Shown: one piece after another, positions 15,041-22,621 of the stretch
Position numbering within the stretch: the first letter of the stretch is position 1
Layout of the letters: each line of letters opens with the position of its first letter
Source of the DNA: an uncultured bacterium
GTDB lineage: Bacteria > Bacillota > Clostridia > TANB77 > CAG-508
Length of the DNA: 22,947 nucleotides
Assembly (NCBI GenBank): GCA_905215615.1
Contig: CAJMQM010000008.1
Location: 1-22,947 of the forward strand
Direction: 5' to 3'
Position numbers and translations under genes: made by a program
The notes under the pieces: generated by a model
The model's input: the letters and a program-made list of their open reading frames with translations, nothing else
Databases searched by the model: none
Told to the model about the DNA's origin: nothing

Positions 15041-16198
15041 TTAATAAGCTTCTCTATATAAATTAATAAAGTCTTCTTTTGTAACTTCTCTTGGATTTCC
15101 TGGTTTACATGGGTCTTCCATAGCTTTATCTGCAAGCATTGCAAAGTCTGCTTCTTTTGCACCTGTATCTTTTACAGTTTGGGTAATTCCTACTTCTTCT
15201 GATAAATCTTTTATTTTTTCACATAAAGTTTTAATTACTTCTTCTTTAGTAAAGTCTTTTGCATTTATGTCAAATCCTTCAATTAAAATTTGTCTAAACT
15301 CTTCATAACTTACTTCGCCATTAAACTTCATTACTGTTGGAAGAAGAATTGCATTAGCAAGCCCATGTGGTGTATCGTAAACAGCTCCTAGTTGATGTGC
15401 CATAGAGTGTACAATTCCAAGTCCCACATTAGAAAATCCCATACCTGCAATGTATTGTCCTAATCCAACTTGATTTATTGCTTCTTGGTCTTTTTCATTA
15501 ACAGCTTTAGCCAAATTATGGTAAATTAATTGTATAGCTTTCATAGAAAACATTTGTGACATTGTGTTTCTACTTTTTGTTATATATCCTTCTATAGCAT
15601 GTGTTAAAGCATCCATACCAGTAGAAGCAGCTATTGATTTTGGCATAGATGCCATTAATTCTGTATCTACTATTGCAATTATTGGAATATCATGTTCATC
15701 AACACAAACCATTTTTATTTCTCTTTCTGGGTCTGTTATAACATAATTAATTGTAACTTCTGCAGCTGTTCCTGCTGTTGTTGGAAGTGCTATAATAGGT
15801 AATCCTTTGTTTTTTGTATTTGATGCTCCATTTAAAGAAACAATGTCTGATCTATCTGGATTTGTCATAACTATAGAAATACCTTTTGCTGTATCTATGC
15901 TAGAACCTCCTCCTACTGCTACAATTAAGTCTGCACCAATTTCCTTGCACATTGCAATACCTTTATTAACATTGTCTATTGGTGGGTTTGGAAGTACCTC
16001 ATGAAATACTCCATATTCAATATTATTTTCATCAAGTAAATCTGTTATTTTCTTTGAAACTCCAACTTCATATAAAGATTTATCTGTAACTACTAAAACT
16101 TTTTTAAAGCCTCTTTTCTTTATTTCTTCTGGAAGTACACTTCTTGCACCCTCTCCAAAATATGATGTTTCGTTTAAAACAAATTTTGTTACATCCAT
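15041..16198 (-). CDS. fucO: Iron-containing alcohol dehydrogenase, lactaldehyde reductase type
   Basis: A group III Fe-dependent alcohol dehydrogenase that reduces lactaldehyde to 1,2-propanediol with NADH in fucose/rhamnose fermentation. The 385 residues resemble E. coli FucO throughout: LNETSYFGEGA at the N-terminus, the dinucleotide-binding GGGSSIDTAKG (96-106), PTTAGTAAEVTINYVITD, and metal ligands D196, H200, H264 and H278, placed as in the known enzyme. The ATG follows AGGAGGAATTTAC. It lies downstream of an aldehyde dehydrogenase and a FIST protein on the same strand, separated by 181 bases full of inverted repeats. Substrate is inferred from similarity; other short aldehydes or diols are possible. 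Confidence 0.9.
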   Translation of the reverse strand: MDVTKFVLNETSYFGEGARSVLPEEIKKRGFKKVLVVTDKSLYEVGVSKKITDLLDENNIEYGVFHEVLPNPPIDNVNKGIAMCKEIGADLIVAVGGGSSIDTAKGISIVMTNPDRSDIVSLNGASNTKNKGLPIIALPTTAGTAAEVTINYVITDPEREIKMVCVDEHDIPIIAIVDTELMASMPKSIAASTGMDALTHAIEGYITKSRNTMSQMFSMKAIQLIYHNLAKAVNEKDQEAINQVGLGQYIAGMGFSNVGLGIVHSMAHQLGAVYDTPHGLANAILLPTVMKFNGEVSYEEFRQILIEGFDINAKDFTKEEVIKTLCEKIKDLSEEVGITQTVKDTGAKEADFAMLADKAMEDPCKPGNPREVTKEDFINLYREAY

Positions 16199-16250
16199 TG
16201 TAAATTCCTCCTATTTTAAATATTAATTCTACATAAAATATACAAGCTAT

Positions 16251-16363
16251 AAGCTGTTATAAACTCAAGCAATATTTTGCAAAAATTTATTACAGCTTAC
16301 TGTATAGTTATGGCAATTTTTTATATGCTGTATGTTATAGCAATATTTTTGCTATAACATACA
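16251..16363. repeat. Cluster of inverted and imperfect direct repeats between the aldehyde dehydrogenase gene and fucO
   Basis: A perfect 15-bp stem (16329-16343 and 16349-16363, TGTATGTTATAGCAA and complement) lies 16 bases after the aldehyde dehydrogenase stop. A second, 13-bp stem with one mismatch lies nearer fucO (16251-16263 and 16286-16298). Between them, CTGTATAGTTATGGCAATTTTT resembles one arm of the first stem, an imperfect direct repeat. There is no T-run after the stem on the minus strand, so read-through with RNA processing is as likely as termination. Confidence 0.6.
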
Positions 16364-16379
16364 AATTGTTTCCATAAAT

Positions 16380-17813
16380 TTATAAAATATTCTTTAATAT
16401 AATTGTTTTTGTTCTAGACATTTCTTGTAATGTAGAAAGAACTCCTTCATTGCCTATTCCGCTGTGTTTCCAACCTCCAAATGGCATTTCAAATGAACGA
16501 TAGAAACTTGCTCCATTTACAATTGCTCCTCCACACTCTAGCTTATTTGCTAGTCTTAATGCTCTTCCAAAGTCTTTAGAAAATACACAACCACATAATC
16601 CATATGAAGATTGATTTGCAATTTCAAGTGCTTCTTCTTCTGTATCAAATCCAATTACAGGAATAACTGGTCCAAATATTTCCATGTCTTTTGCTACTTC
16701 CATATCTTTAGTTACATTATCTAGTATAGTTGGTGTGTAGTAAGCATCTTCCCTTTTTCCACCACATACTAGTGTAGCACCTTCAGCAATTGTTTTATTA
16801 ACTTGTTCTTCTATTCTTTTAGCAGCATTTATATTTATCATAGGTCCCATATCTGTTTCCATTGATGAAGGGTCACCAATTTTTAACTTGCTTATAACAT
16901 CTTTCATTTTTTCAATAAATTCTGCTTTTCTAGAATTGTGTATTATAAATCTTTTACTTGCACAGCAAACTTGTCCACCATTATATAGTCTGCCCCAAAT
17001 TGTTTCTTTAATAGCTAAATCCATATCTCCATCTTCTAAGAATATAAAAGCATCATTTCCACCTAATTCTAGTGTAACATGTGTTAAATTTTTAGATGCT
17101 GTTCCCATAGTTTGAATTCCTGCTGCTGTTCCACCTGTTAGAGATACTAAGCTTACACCAGGATGTCCTGCTAAAGCTTGACCAACTATTGGTCCATCTC
17201 CTGTTAGCACTTGTATACAACCTGCTGGCACTCCAGCTTCTACCATTAATTTTACATACTCAATTAATGTTAATGGATTATAGTTTGATGGTTTTATAAT
17301 TATACTATTTCCCATTAATAATGCTGGTGGAACTTTTTGGCAGAATAAGTCACTTGGGAAATTAAATGGAATTATTGCAACAATTACACCTAAAGGTTCT
17401 CTTTGTGTAATTTGCATTGTTTTTTCTTGTCCTGCTTCTGTTCCTGCTGGTATGCTTTCATCATATAAATGTTTTGCTCTTTCAGAAAAAGCATATATTG
17501 CTATTTTAACATTAGCAAGCTCATTATGTGCTTCTTTTATAGGTTTACCTGTTTCTTCTGAAAGCAATTTTGCAAGTCTTTCTTCATTTTCTTCTACTAA
17601 AGTAGAAAATTTATATAAAATGCTTGCTCTTTCATGAATTGGTTTTTCAGCCCATTTCTTTTGCTCAATTTTAGCAACATTAACTGCCTCATCAACATCT
17701 TCTAATGTTACATTAGGTACTGTATCTATAAGTTCGCTTGTTGCAGGATTTACTACTTCTATTTTTGCTCCATTTGAAGCCTCTTTCCACTCATAGCCAA
17801 TTAAATTTTTCAT
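16380..17813 (-). CDS. NAD(P)-dependent aldehyde dehydrogenase, probably lactaldehyde dehydrogenase-like
   Basis: An aldehyde dehydrogenase superfamily enzyme, 477 residues. Visible landmarks are IIPFNFP with oxyanion-hole N151, the cofactor-binding KPSNYNP (K174), the SLTGGTAAG loop, general base E249 in LELGG, catalytic C283 in GGQVCC and the EIFGPV motif near the C-terminus. I start it at the ATG at 17813, seven bases after AAAGGAGG, and not sixteen codons upstream, because the upstream part lacks a ribosome binding site and overlaps a repeat element. Its pairing with fucO suggests that the two interconvert lactaldehyde with propanediol and lactate, balancing redox. Succinate-semialdehyde or other substrates remain possible. 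Confidence 0.88.
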   Translation of the reverse strand: MKNLIGYEWKEASNGAKIEVVNPATSELIDTVPNVTLEDVDEAVNVAKIEQKKWAEKPIHERASILYKFSTLVEENEERLAKLLSEETGKPIKEAHNELANVKIAIYAFSERAKHLYDESIPAGTEAGQEKTMQITQREPLGVIVAIIPFNFPSDLFCQKVPPALLMGNSIIIKPSNYNPLTLIEYVKLMVEAGVPAGCIQVLTGDGPIVGQALAGHPGVSLVSLTGGTAAGIQTMGTASKNLTHVTLELGGNDAFIFLEDGDMDLAIKETIWGRLYNGGQVCCASKRFIIHNSRKAEFIEKMKDVISKLKIGDPSSMETDMGPMININAAKRIEEQVNKTIAEGATLVCGGKREDAYYTPTILDNVTKDMEVAKDMEIFGPVIPVIGFDTEEEALEIANQSSYGLCGCVFSKDFGRALRLANKLECGGAIVNGASFYRSFEMPFGGWKHSGIGNEGVLSTLQEMSRTKTIILKNIL

Positions 17814-17843
17814 ACCAATTCCTCCTTTTAAATTATTATTTTT

Positions 17844-17900
17844 ACTGGACATTTCTGTCAAGTCTGACCCCAGACTTTTGTTTAAATTTAGAAATCCAGT
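17844..17900. repeat. REP-like multi-hairpin element between the FIST and aldehyde dehydrogenase genes
   Basis: Nested dyads in the FIST-to-aldehyde dehydrogenase gap: outer ACTGGA (17844-17849)/TCCAGT (17895-17900), a GACA-TTTC-TGTC mini-hairpin (17848-17859), and AAGTCTG-ACCC-CAGACTT (17860-17877). The element is clearly richer in G+C than its surroundings, and its GGGGTCAGACTT core recalls REP sequences mobilised by REP-associated transposases. No transposase gene is in the window. Confidence 0.5.
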
Positions 17901-17915
17901 TTCAGACTCGGCTCT

Positions 17916-19082
17916 TCATTTTCCTATTCCAGTAAATGATAGCATTAATCCTCCACATGTATTTGCTCCATGTTCTGTAGAACCATATTCTCCAAATGTA
18001 AATATAGTCATAAATGGTACACCTTTTGTTTCTTTCTTCAATTGTTTAACAACTTCATCAATTCTGTCGCCTATTCCTAGTTTTCTTCCTCCACAATGTA
18101 CTAATAAATAAGCTCCTACTTCTCCATCTAGTTCTTTGTTTACTTCTTTTACAGCTTTTCCTGTAGATTCTATTAATTCATCTACTGTAGCTTCCATTTG
18201 AATAACAGCTGTATTTACTGCTAAGTGGTTTCCTACATTAATAGAATAATCTTTATTTCCTCCCATCGGATGACGAATTGCAATTAAATCTCCTAATCTA
18301 TCTTTAACTCCAAGTGGTGCTAAAATAGATTCAGCAAGTAAGTTTCCACCCATTAATTTTTTTACATCTTTTCCTGTCCAACTTGCATATTTCTTAAGTG
18401 CTGGCTCTCCATCAATTTCTTGTAAAACTCTTTTTCCATCTAGTTTTGTAACAATACCAGATTTTGTTGTTTCATGGTATGCACCTGTATACACATTTGA
18501 CATTGGTTTATCTGTGTAGAAAAATGCTACTGCAACTCCCTCACTAAATACTCCTTCGTTAGTAAAGATTTTCCAATCTCCTGAAACAGTGTTATCTGCT
18601 GCACTACCTCCAAAAAATGGTACTCTACCTATAACATCTTCTATACCTTTTAAGCAATCCTCCTCTTCTGCTGGGTTTGCTACCATATAGAAATATGCTG
18701 GTGCACAATTTTTTCCAGCCTTTTTCATAGCCTCTAAAGCTACTTTCTTACCTGTTTCTCTTGCAGATTTAACCTTTTTAGAACCTGCAACACCTACAAC
18801 AGTATCTGGATCTCCTATTGCTAAAGTTCCAACAAAACCATTTTCTGAAGAAATATAACCATCTGGTACTATAATTCCTCCACTTGATGTACAACCAATT
18901 ATTGGTGCTGTTCCAAACTCAGAAATAGCGCCTTCTAATACCTTTTCTACATCATTATCAGATGAGGTATATAAAAGCGCTACCTTTGTCTCCACTAAAT
19001 CTACTACAGCTTTTGCTGCTGCATCCTTTCCTGCTTTAAAATTATCTGCTTCTGTACTCCAACCTATGTTTGCTTTTAACAT
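17916..19082 (-). CDS. FIST-domain protein (FIST N plus FIST C), likely small-molecule sensor
   Basis: FIST domains are predicted ligand-binding sensory domains, usually attached to signalling outputs; amino acids have been proposed as ligands. Here the protein is 388 residues of FIST N (about 25-215, with IIGCTSSGGI at 61-70 and VPFFGGSAADN) followed by FIST C (about 220-370, with VHCGGR and TFGEYGSTEHGANTCGG near the end). There is no membrane segment and no kinase, cyclase or chemotaxis domain, so it is a stand-alone cytoplasmic protein. The ATG at 19082 follows AAAGGAGG. The stop is about 100 bases before the aldehyde dehydrogenase start, suggesting one operon FIST, aldehyde dehydrogenase, fucO. 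What it senses or does is unknown. Confidence 0.88.
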   Translation of the reverse strand: MLKANIGWSTEADNFKAGKDAAAKAVVDLVETKVALLYTSSDNDVEKVLEGAISEFGTAPIIGCTSSGGIIVPDGYISSENGFVGTLAIGDPDTVVGVAGSKKVKSARETGKKVALEAMKKAGKNCAPAYFYMVANPAEEEDCLKGIEDVIGRVPFFGGSAADNTVSGDWKIFTNEGVFSEGVAVAFFYTDKPMSNVYTGAYHETTKSGIVTKLDGKRVLQEIDGEPALKKYASWTGKDVKKLMGGNLLAESILAPLGVKDRLGDLIAIRHPMGGNKDYSINVGNHLAVNTAVIQMEATVDELIESTGKAVKEVNKELDGEVGAYLLVHCGGRKLGIGDRIDEVVKQLKKETKGVPFMTIFTFGEYGSTEHGANTCGGLMLSFTGIGK

Positions 19083-19133
19083 AATAAAATCCTCCTTTGT
19101 AAAAATTATATATATTATCAATTTTTAAATAAT

Positions 19134-19182
19134 AAAATCGAAATATTATACATAAATTTATTATATATCATATTTCGATTTT
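19134..19182. promoter_or_regulatory. 49-bp near-perfect palindrome in the leader of the FIST operon
   Basis: Outer arms AAAATCGAAATAT (19134-19146) and the exact complement (19170-19182) are followed inward by further pairing, so 20 of 24 base pairs around the centre at 19158 are complementary. It lies 52 bases upstream of the FIST start and about 120 bases after the stop of the 82-codon gene. T-runs at the right foot fit a terminator on the plus strand, where no gene needs one; on the minus strand it may be a terminator for the small gene, an operator, or a leader hairpin. Confidence 0.6.
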
Positions 19183-19223
19183 TTTGTATAGTTTATTTGT
19201 AAATTTTTTGTGTATTTTTTTAT

Positions 19224-19251
19224 TTTATAAAACTTAAATTCTTATATTCAA
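19224..19251 (-). promoter_or_regulatory. Possible promoter for the FIST operon
   Basis: On the minus strand TTGAAT (19251-19246) is followed after 16 bases by TATAAA (19229-19224). If used, the 49-bp palindrome lies inside the transcribed leader. Confidence 0.4.
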
Positions 19252-19303
19252 TAGTTACTATTTTTAATACATACTTTTATTTTCTTACAACATTATAATT
19301 TTA

Positions 19304-19552
19304 TTAATCATTAGGTAATCCTGTTTTATACTCTATCTCTTCCAAATATGGAAACATTTCTTTTACTCTTTTAAAAGTTAGCATACTATGCCTTGGCTGA
19401 GGATTTTTCTCATGTTCTGTAAGTAATTTTTGTGTATAGCAGTTTTCTGCTGTTTTGTATAATAAATATCTATTTCTTACATATGTGTAATAAATTTGAT
19501 AACCATTATCTAAATTATCACAAAATGTATCAAATGTATATTTTCCATCCAT
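19304..19552 (-). CDS. Hypothetical 82-residue protein
   Basis: I do not recognise this protein. It is short, rich in Tyr (about 11 of 82) and charged residues, and has two cysteines (CDN near residue 11, ENCYT near 38). There is no signal peptide or membrane segment. The middle, QKLLTEHEKNPQPRHSMLTF, and the end, VKEMFPYLEEIEYKTGLPND, look like an ordinary folded small protein. AAGGAG lies ten bases before the ATG, supporting real translation. It follows rnr on the same strand, in the place where smpB is often found, but shows no resemblance to SmpB. Confidence 0.65.
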   Translation of the reverse strand: MDGKYTFDTFCDNLDNGYQIYYTYVRNRYLLYKTAENCYTQKLLTEHEKNPQPRHSMLTFKRVKEMFPYLEEIEYKTGLPND

Positions 19553-19654
19553 TGTTTATTTTCTCCTTGTAAAATAATATTTTTTGCATTAACCAAATTA
19601 TAATTATATTAGAAATAAATAATTTTTAATATTGTACAAATACCTAATAAATAA

Positions 19655-21838
19655 TTACTCATTTATTGCTTCAAAATCTATTCTTCTAGTTTGCTTATCT
19701 GCCGTAATTACTCGTATTTTTAATTTGTCTCCTATACGATACATTTTCTTTGTTTTTTCTCCAAGCAATGTTTTATTATCTTCATCATATATAAAATATT
19801 CGTCACCCAAATTTTCAAATCTAATTAGCCCTTCTACTGTGTTCTCAAGTTCTACAAATACACCAAATGAAGTTATACTAGAAATTATACCATTATATTC
19901 TTCTCCAATTTTATTTTGCATATACTCTGCCTTCTTTATATCTTCTGCATCTCTTTCTACTTTTTGGGCAATTTTCTCGCACTCAGATGACTGTTTTGCA
20001 TATTTATCTGCTTGTCCCATATATTTTTCATAAGATTTTTCAGGTAATTTGTTATTTGCACTTTTAGCTATCTTATTTTCTTTTGCCTTATCATTTTTTA
20101 AAGAAATATCATCAGCTTCTATTTCAATTTTATTTCCATAACTTTTTAAGTACTCTGAAATTACTCTATGTATAAATAAGTCTGGGTATCTTCTTATTGG
20201 AGATGTAAAATGACAATAACATTTGCTTGCAATTCCAAAATGTCCTTTGTTTTCCGCTTCATAATCTGCAACTTTTAGTGTTCTTAATATAAGTGTAGAT
20301 ATTACCTTTTCTTCTGGCTTTCCATGTATTTGTTTTAAAACCTCTTCAAATGCCTTAGGTTCTACAGTATCTTTGTTTGTTTTTATTTTATAGCCTAGGT
20401 TAAACAAAAATTTATTTAGCTCTTTTACTTTGTCCATATCTGGAACTTCGTGTACCCTATAAATAAATGGTGCTTTTAATTTATTAAATGTCTCTGCAAC
20501 AACTTCATTTGCTGTAAGCATAAATTGTTCTATTATTTCATTTGCAAATGATGTATCATATTTTTTTACATCTATTGCTATACCATTTTCATCTAATATA
20601 ATTTTGCTTTCTGGAATATCTAAACTTAAGTACCCATTTTTTTCTCTTCTTGTTTTTAAAATTTTTGCAAGCTCTTCCATCCTTTTAAAATGCGGAATAT
20701 ATTTTTTATATTTTCTTAGTACTTCTTTTTCATATTCCATTTTCTGTTTTTCTATTTTAGTACTCTCTGTCTCTGTTAATTTCTTGTTTATTTTGCCATT
20801 TAATTCTTCACTTTCCTTTTGGCTAATATCTAGTTCGTTAATTGTGCTTTCTATAAATTCATTATTTTTCTTCTTTTTATTGCTATTTTCTATAATAATT
20901 TTTACATTATTATAGGTCATCCTCTCGTTTACATTTATTACAGATTTAGCAATTTTAGCTTTTACAACATTACCCTCTTTGTTTATTTCCATAATTGCAG
21001 AAATAGCAAATCTATCTTGCCCTGCATTTAAGCTACATATTCCATTAGAAAGCTCTTTTGGAAGCATTGGTATTACTCTATCTAGCATATATATGCTTGT
21101 ACCTCTTGTAATTGCTTCTTTATCTAATTTAGAACCTTCTTTTACATAGTAACTAACATCTGCAATATGTACACCTAATTCATAATTACCATTTTTAAGT
21201 TTTTTAACACTTACTGCATCGTCTAAATCTTTTGAGTCATCTCCATCTATTGTAAACATCTCTTCATTACGTAAATCCAGCCTATTAGGAATATCTTTTT
21301 TAGAAACTTCTTGTCTTATTGCTTTTGCTTCTTCTAAAACAGGTATAGGAAACTCATATGGTAAATTATATTCCTTAACAAGGCATAGCATGTCTACACC
21401 TGCTTGGTCTATATTGCCTATTACCTCTATTATTTTTCCCTCGGCATTTTTATTTTTCTCTGGGTATTTAGTTATTTTTACTAGAACCTTTTGGTTGTTT
21501 TTTGCTTTATTTTTATTCTTTTTAGATATAAAAATATCTGTGCCAAAACTTGCATCATCTGGCACTACAAAACCAAAATTTTTACTGTTTTGGTATGTAC
21601 CAACAACAGTATTTTTTTTATGTTCTATTATTTTAATAATTTTAGCTTCATCTTGTAAATTTGCACTATTACTTTTTTCTATAACTTTTATTAATACTGT
21701 GTCTCCATCTAGTGCATCTTTCATATGTTTTTCTGTTATATGAAATTCATTTTCTATTCCTTCTACTTTTACAAAACCAAAGCCTTTAGAGTTTCTTCTA
21801 AGAATCCCTTCAAATATCTTTTCTTTACTTTTTTTCAT
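19655..21838 (-). CDS. rnr: Ribonuclease R
   Basis: A processive 3'-5' exoribonuclease of the RNB family that degrades structured RNA, including defective mRNA. The 727 residues show N-terminal cold-shock/OB domains (about 8-140, with KGFGFV and KNFGFVVPDD), the RNB catalytic domain with metal-binding Asp residues in TIDGDDSKDLDDAV (196-209), HFTSPIRRYPDLFIHR (543-558), and a C-terminal S1 domain (about 645-725, with GIISSITSFGVFVEL). Compared with usual RNase R, there is an extra Lys/Glu-rich stretch at about residues 317-375 inside the RNB domain and a second at about 568-608, just before the S1 domain. The ATG follows AAGGTG. secG lies upstream, the usual Bacillota neighbour. Confidence 0.95.
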   Translation of the reverse strand: MKKSKEKIFEGILRRNSKGFGFVKVEGIENEFHITEKHMKDALDGDTVLIKVIEKSNSANLQDEAKIIKIIEHKKNTVVGTYQNSKNFGFVVPDDASFGTDIFISKKNKNKAKNNQKVLVKITKYPEKNKNAEGKIIEVIGNIDQAGVDMLCLVKEYNLPYEFPIPVLEEAKAIRQEVSKKDIPNRLDLRNEEMFTIDGDDSKDLDDAVSVKKLKNGNYELGVHIADVSYYVKEGSKLDKEAITRGTSIYMLDRVIPMLPKELSNGICSLNAGQDRFAISAIMEINKEGNVVKAKIAKSVINVNERMTYNNVKIIIENSNKKKKNNEFIESTINELDISQKESEELNGKINKKLTETESTKIEKQKMEYEKEVLRKYKKYIPHFKRMEELAKILKTRREKNGYLSLDIPESKIILDENGIAIDVKKYDTSFANEIIEQFMLTANEVVAETFNKLKAPFIYRVHEVPDMDKVKELNKFLFNLGYKIKTNKDTVEPKAFEEVLKQIHGKPEEKVISTLILRTLKVADYEAENKGHFGIASKCYCHFTSPIRRYPDLFIHRVISEYLKSYGNKIEIEADDISLKNDKAKENKIAKSANNKLPEKSYEKYMGQADKYAKQSSECEKIAQKVERDAEDIKKAEYMQNKIGEEYNGIISSITSFGVFVELENTVEGLIRFENLGDEYFIYDEDNKTLLGEKTKKMYRIGDKLKIRVITADKQTRRIDFEAINE

Positions 21839-21920
21839 AAATTACACCTTACTATAAAACTTGCTGTAGATTTAATTATTACTTGCGTACGTAGCAGTAC
21901 ATTTATTTATAATAGCATAA

Positions 21921-21943
21921 AAGCGACAGATAAACCGTCGCTT
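21921..21943 (-). terminator. Hairpin after secG
   Basis: AAGCGAC (21921-21927) and GTCGCTT (21937-21943) form a 7-bp GC-containing stem with a 9-base loop, followed on the minus strand by TTTT counting the stem end. It begins 6 bases after the secG stop and may be a weak terminator or attenuator between secG and rnr. Confidence 0.6.
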
Positions 21944-21949
21944 GCATGT

Positions 21950-22198
21950 TTACATCATATATAAAATTCCTAAAACAATTGCTAAAACTGCAAATGCAAT
22001 GCCTAGAATAATAGTCCATCTCTTCATTTTTCCTTCTCTAGTTCTACCTTTATTTTGTTCATAAAAGTTATTAGTACTAGAGCCTGTTATTGTTCCAGAA
22101 GCTCCTTGACTGTCTTTTGCCTGTATTGTAGCCAATATAATTAAAGCGACACAAACTACTACATATAACCCTAAAACAACATATTTTACTATTTCCAT
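21950..22198 (-). CDS. secG: Preprotein translocase subunit SecG
   Basis: SecG is the small accessory subunit of the SecYEG protein-export channel. The 82 residues have two membrane segments (about 4-24 and 61-81) joined by a polar loop containing QAKDSQGASGTITGSSTNNFYEQNKGRTREGKMKR-type features, of which the QGxxG and the FYxxNKGRTxEG patterns are typical of the family. The length is normal. GGAGAG precedes the ATG and a consensus-like promoter lies 47 bases upstream. rnr follows, as in many Bacillota. Confidence 0.93.
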   Translation of the reverse strand: MEIVKYVVLGLYVVVCVALIILATIQAKDSQGASGTITGSSTNNFYEQNKGRTREGKMKRWTIILGIAFAVLAIVLGILYMM

Positions 22199-22244
22199 AT
22201 TTACACTCTCCTACTTATGTTTCTCATATCTTAAAACGAAATAT

Positions 22245-22273
22245 ATTGTACCATATAAGTTAGAAAAATGCAA
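22245..22273 (-). promoter_or_regulatory. Promoter for secG
   Basis: On the minus strand TTGCAT (22273-22268) is followed after 17 bases by TACAAT (22250-22245), both close to the SigA consensus. It lies between the Cys-rich peptide gene and secG. Confidence 0.7.
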
Positions 22274-22293
22274 ATACTTTTTTTATATATTAT

Positions 22294-22455
22294 CTATCTT
22301 CCGCATCCACATCCATAATTTGTGAATAATAATAAGAATATTATTATAAAAAATAGTAATGTACTATCATTATTACAACCTCCAAATAGGTTATTAAATA
22401 ATCCTCCTTGGTTACAACTGTTACAGCAACCACAGTCTCTTACTTCATCTTGCAT
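22294..22455 (-). CDS. 53-residue Cys-rich single-pass membrane peptide
   Basis: The peptide starts MQDEVRDCGCCNSCNQGG and continues through a Gly/Asn segment with another Cys (GGCNND), a strongly hydrophobic stretch at residues 32-44 (LLFFIIIFLLLF) and a C-terminal tail NYGCGCGR. It carries seven cysteines, in CxCCxxC and CxC arrangements on opposite sides of the membrane segment. AGGAGGG lies seven bases before the ATG, an excellent ribosome binding site, so translation is credible despite the length. It resembles in style the small Cys/Gly-rich membrane peptides made during sporulation in Bacillota (YjcZ-like), but that link is inference. It is upstream of secG on the same strand. Confidence 0.7.
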   Translation of the reverse strand: MQDEVRDCGCCNSCNQGGLFNNLFGGCNNDSTLLFFIIIFLLLFTNYGCGCGR

Positions 22456-22621
22456 AAACTTTCCCTCCTATTCATACTTAAAACAAAGATATTTTTCTTT
22501 ATTTTTTCTTATATAATATTAGTATGCAAAAACCATAATTTGTGTTACAATAATATTGTTGAATATGGTTTATAGATTACCAATAAAAAATCTAAATATT
22601 TTTAAGAGGTTTAAAATTTTA

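Noticed and set aside
16199..16379. Riboswitch ahead of fucO
   Set aside because: Inverted repeats are present, but no conserved aptamer core that I recognise, and the composition is almost pure A+T.
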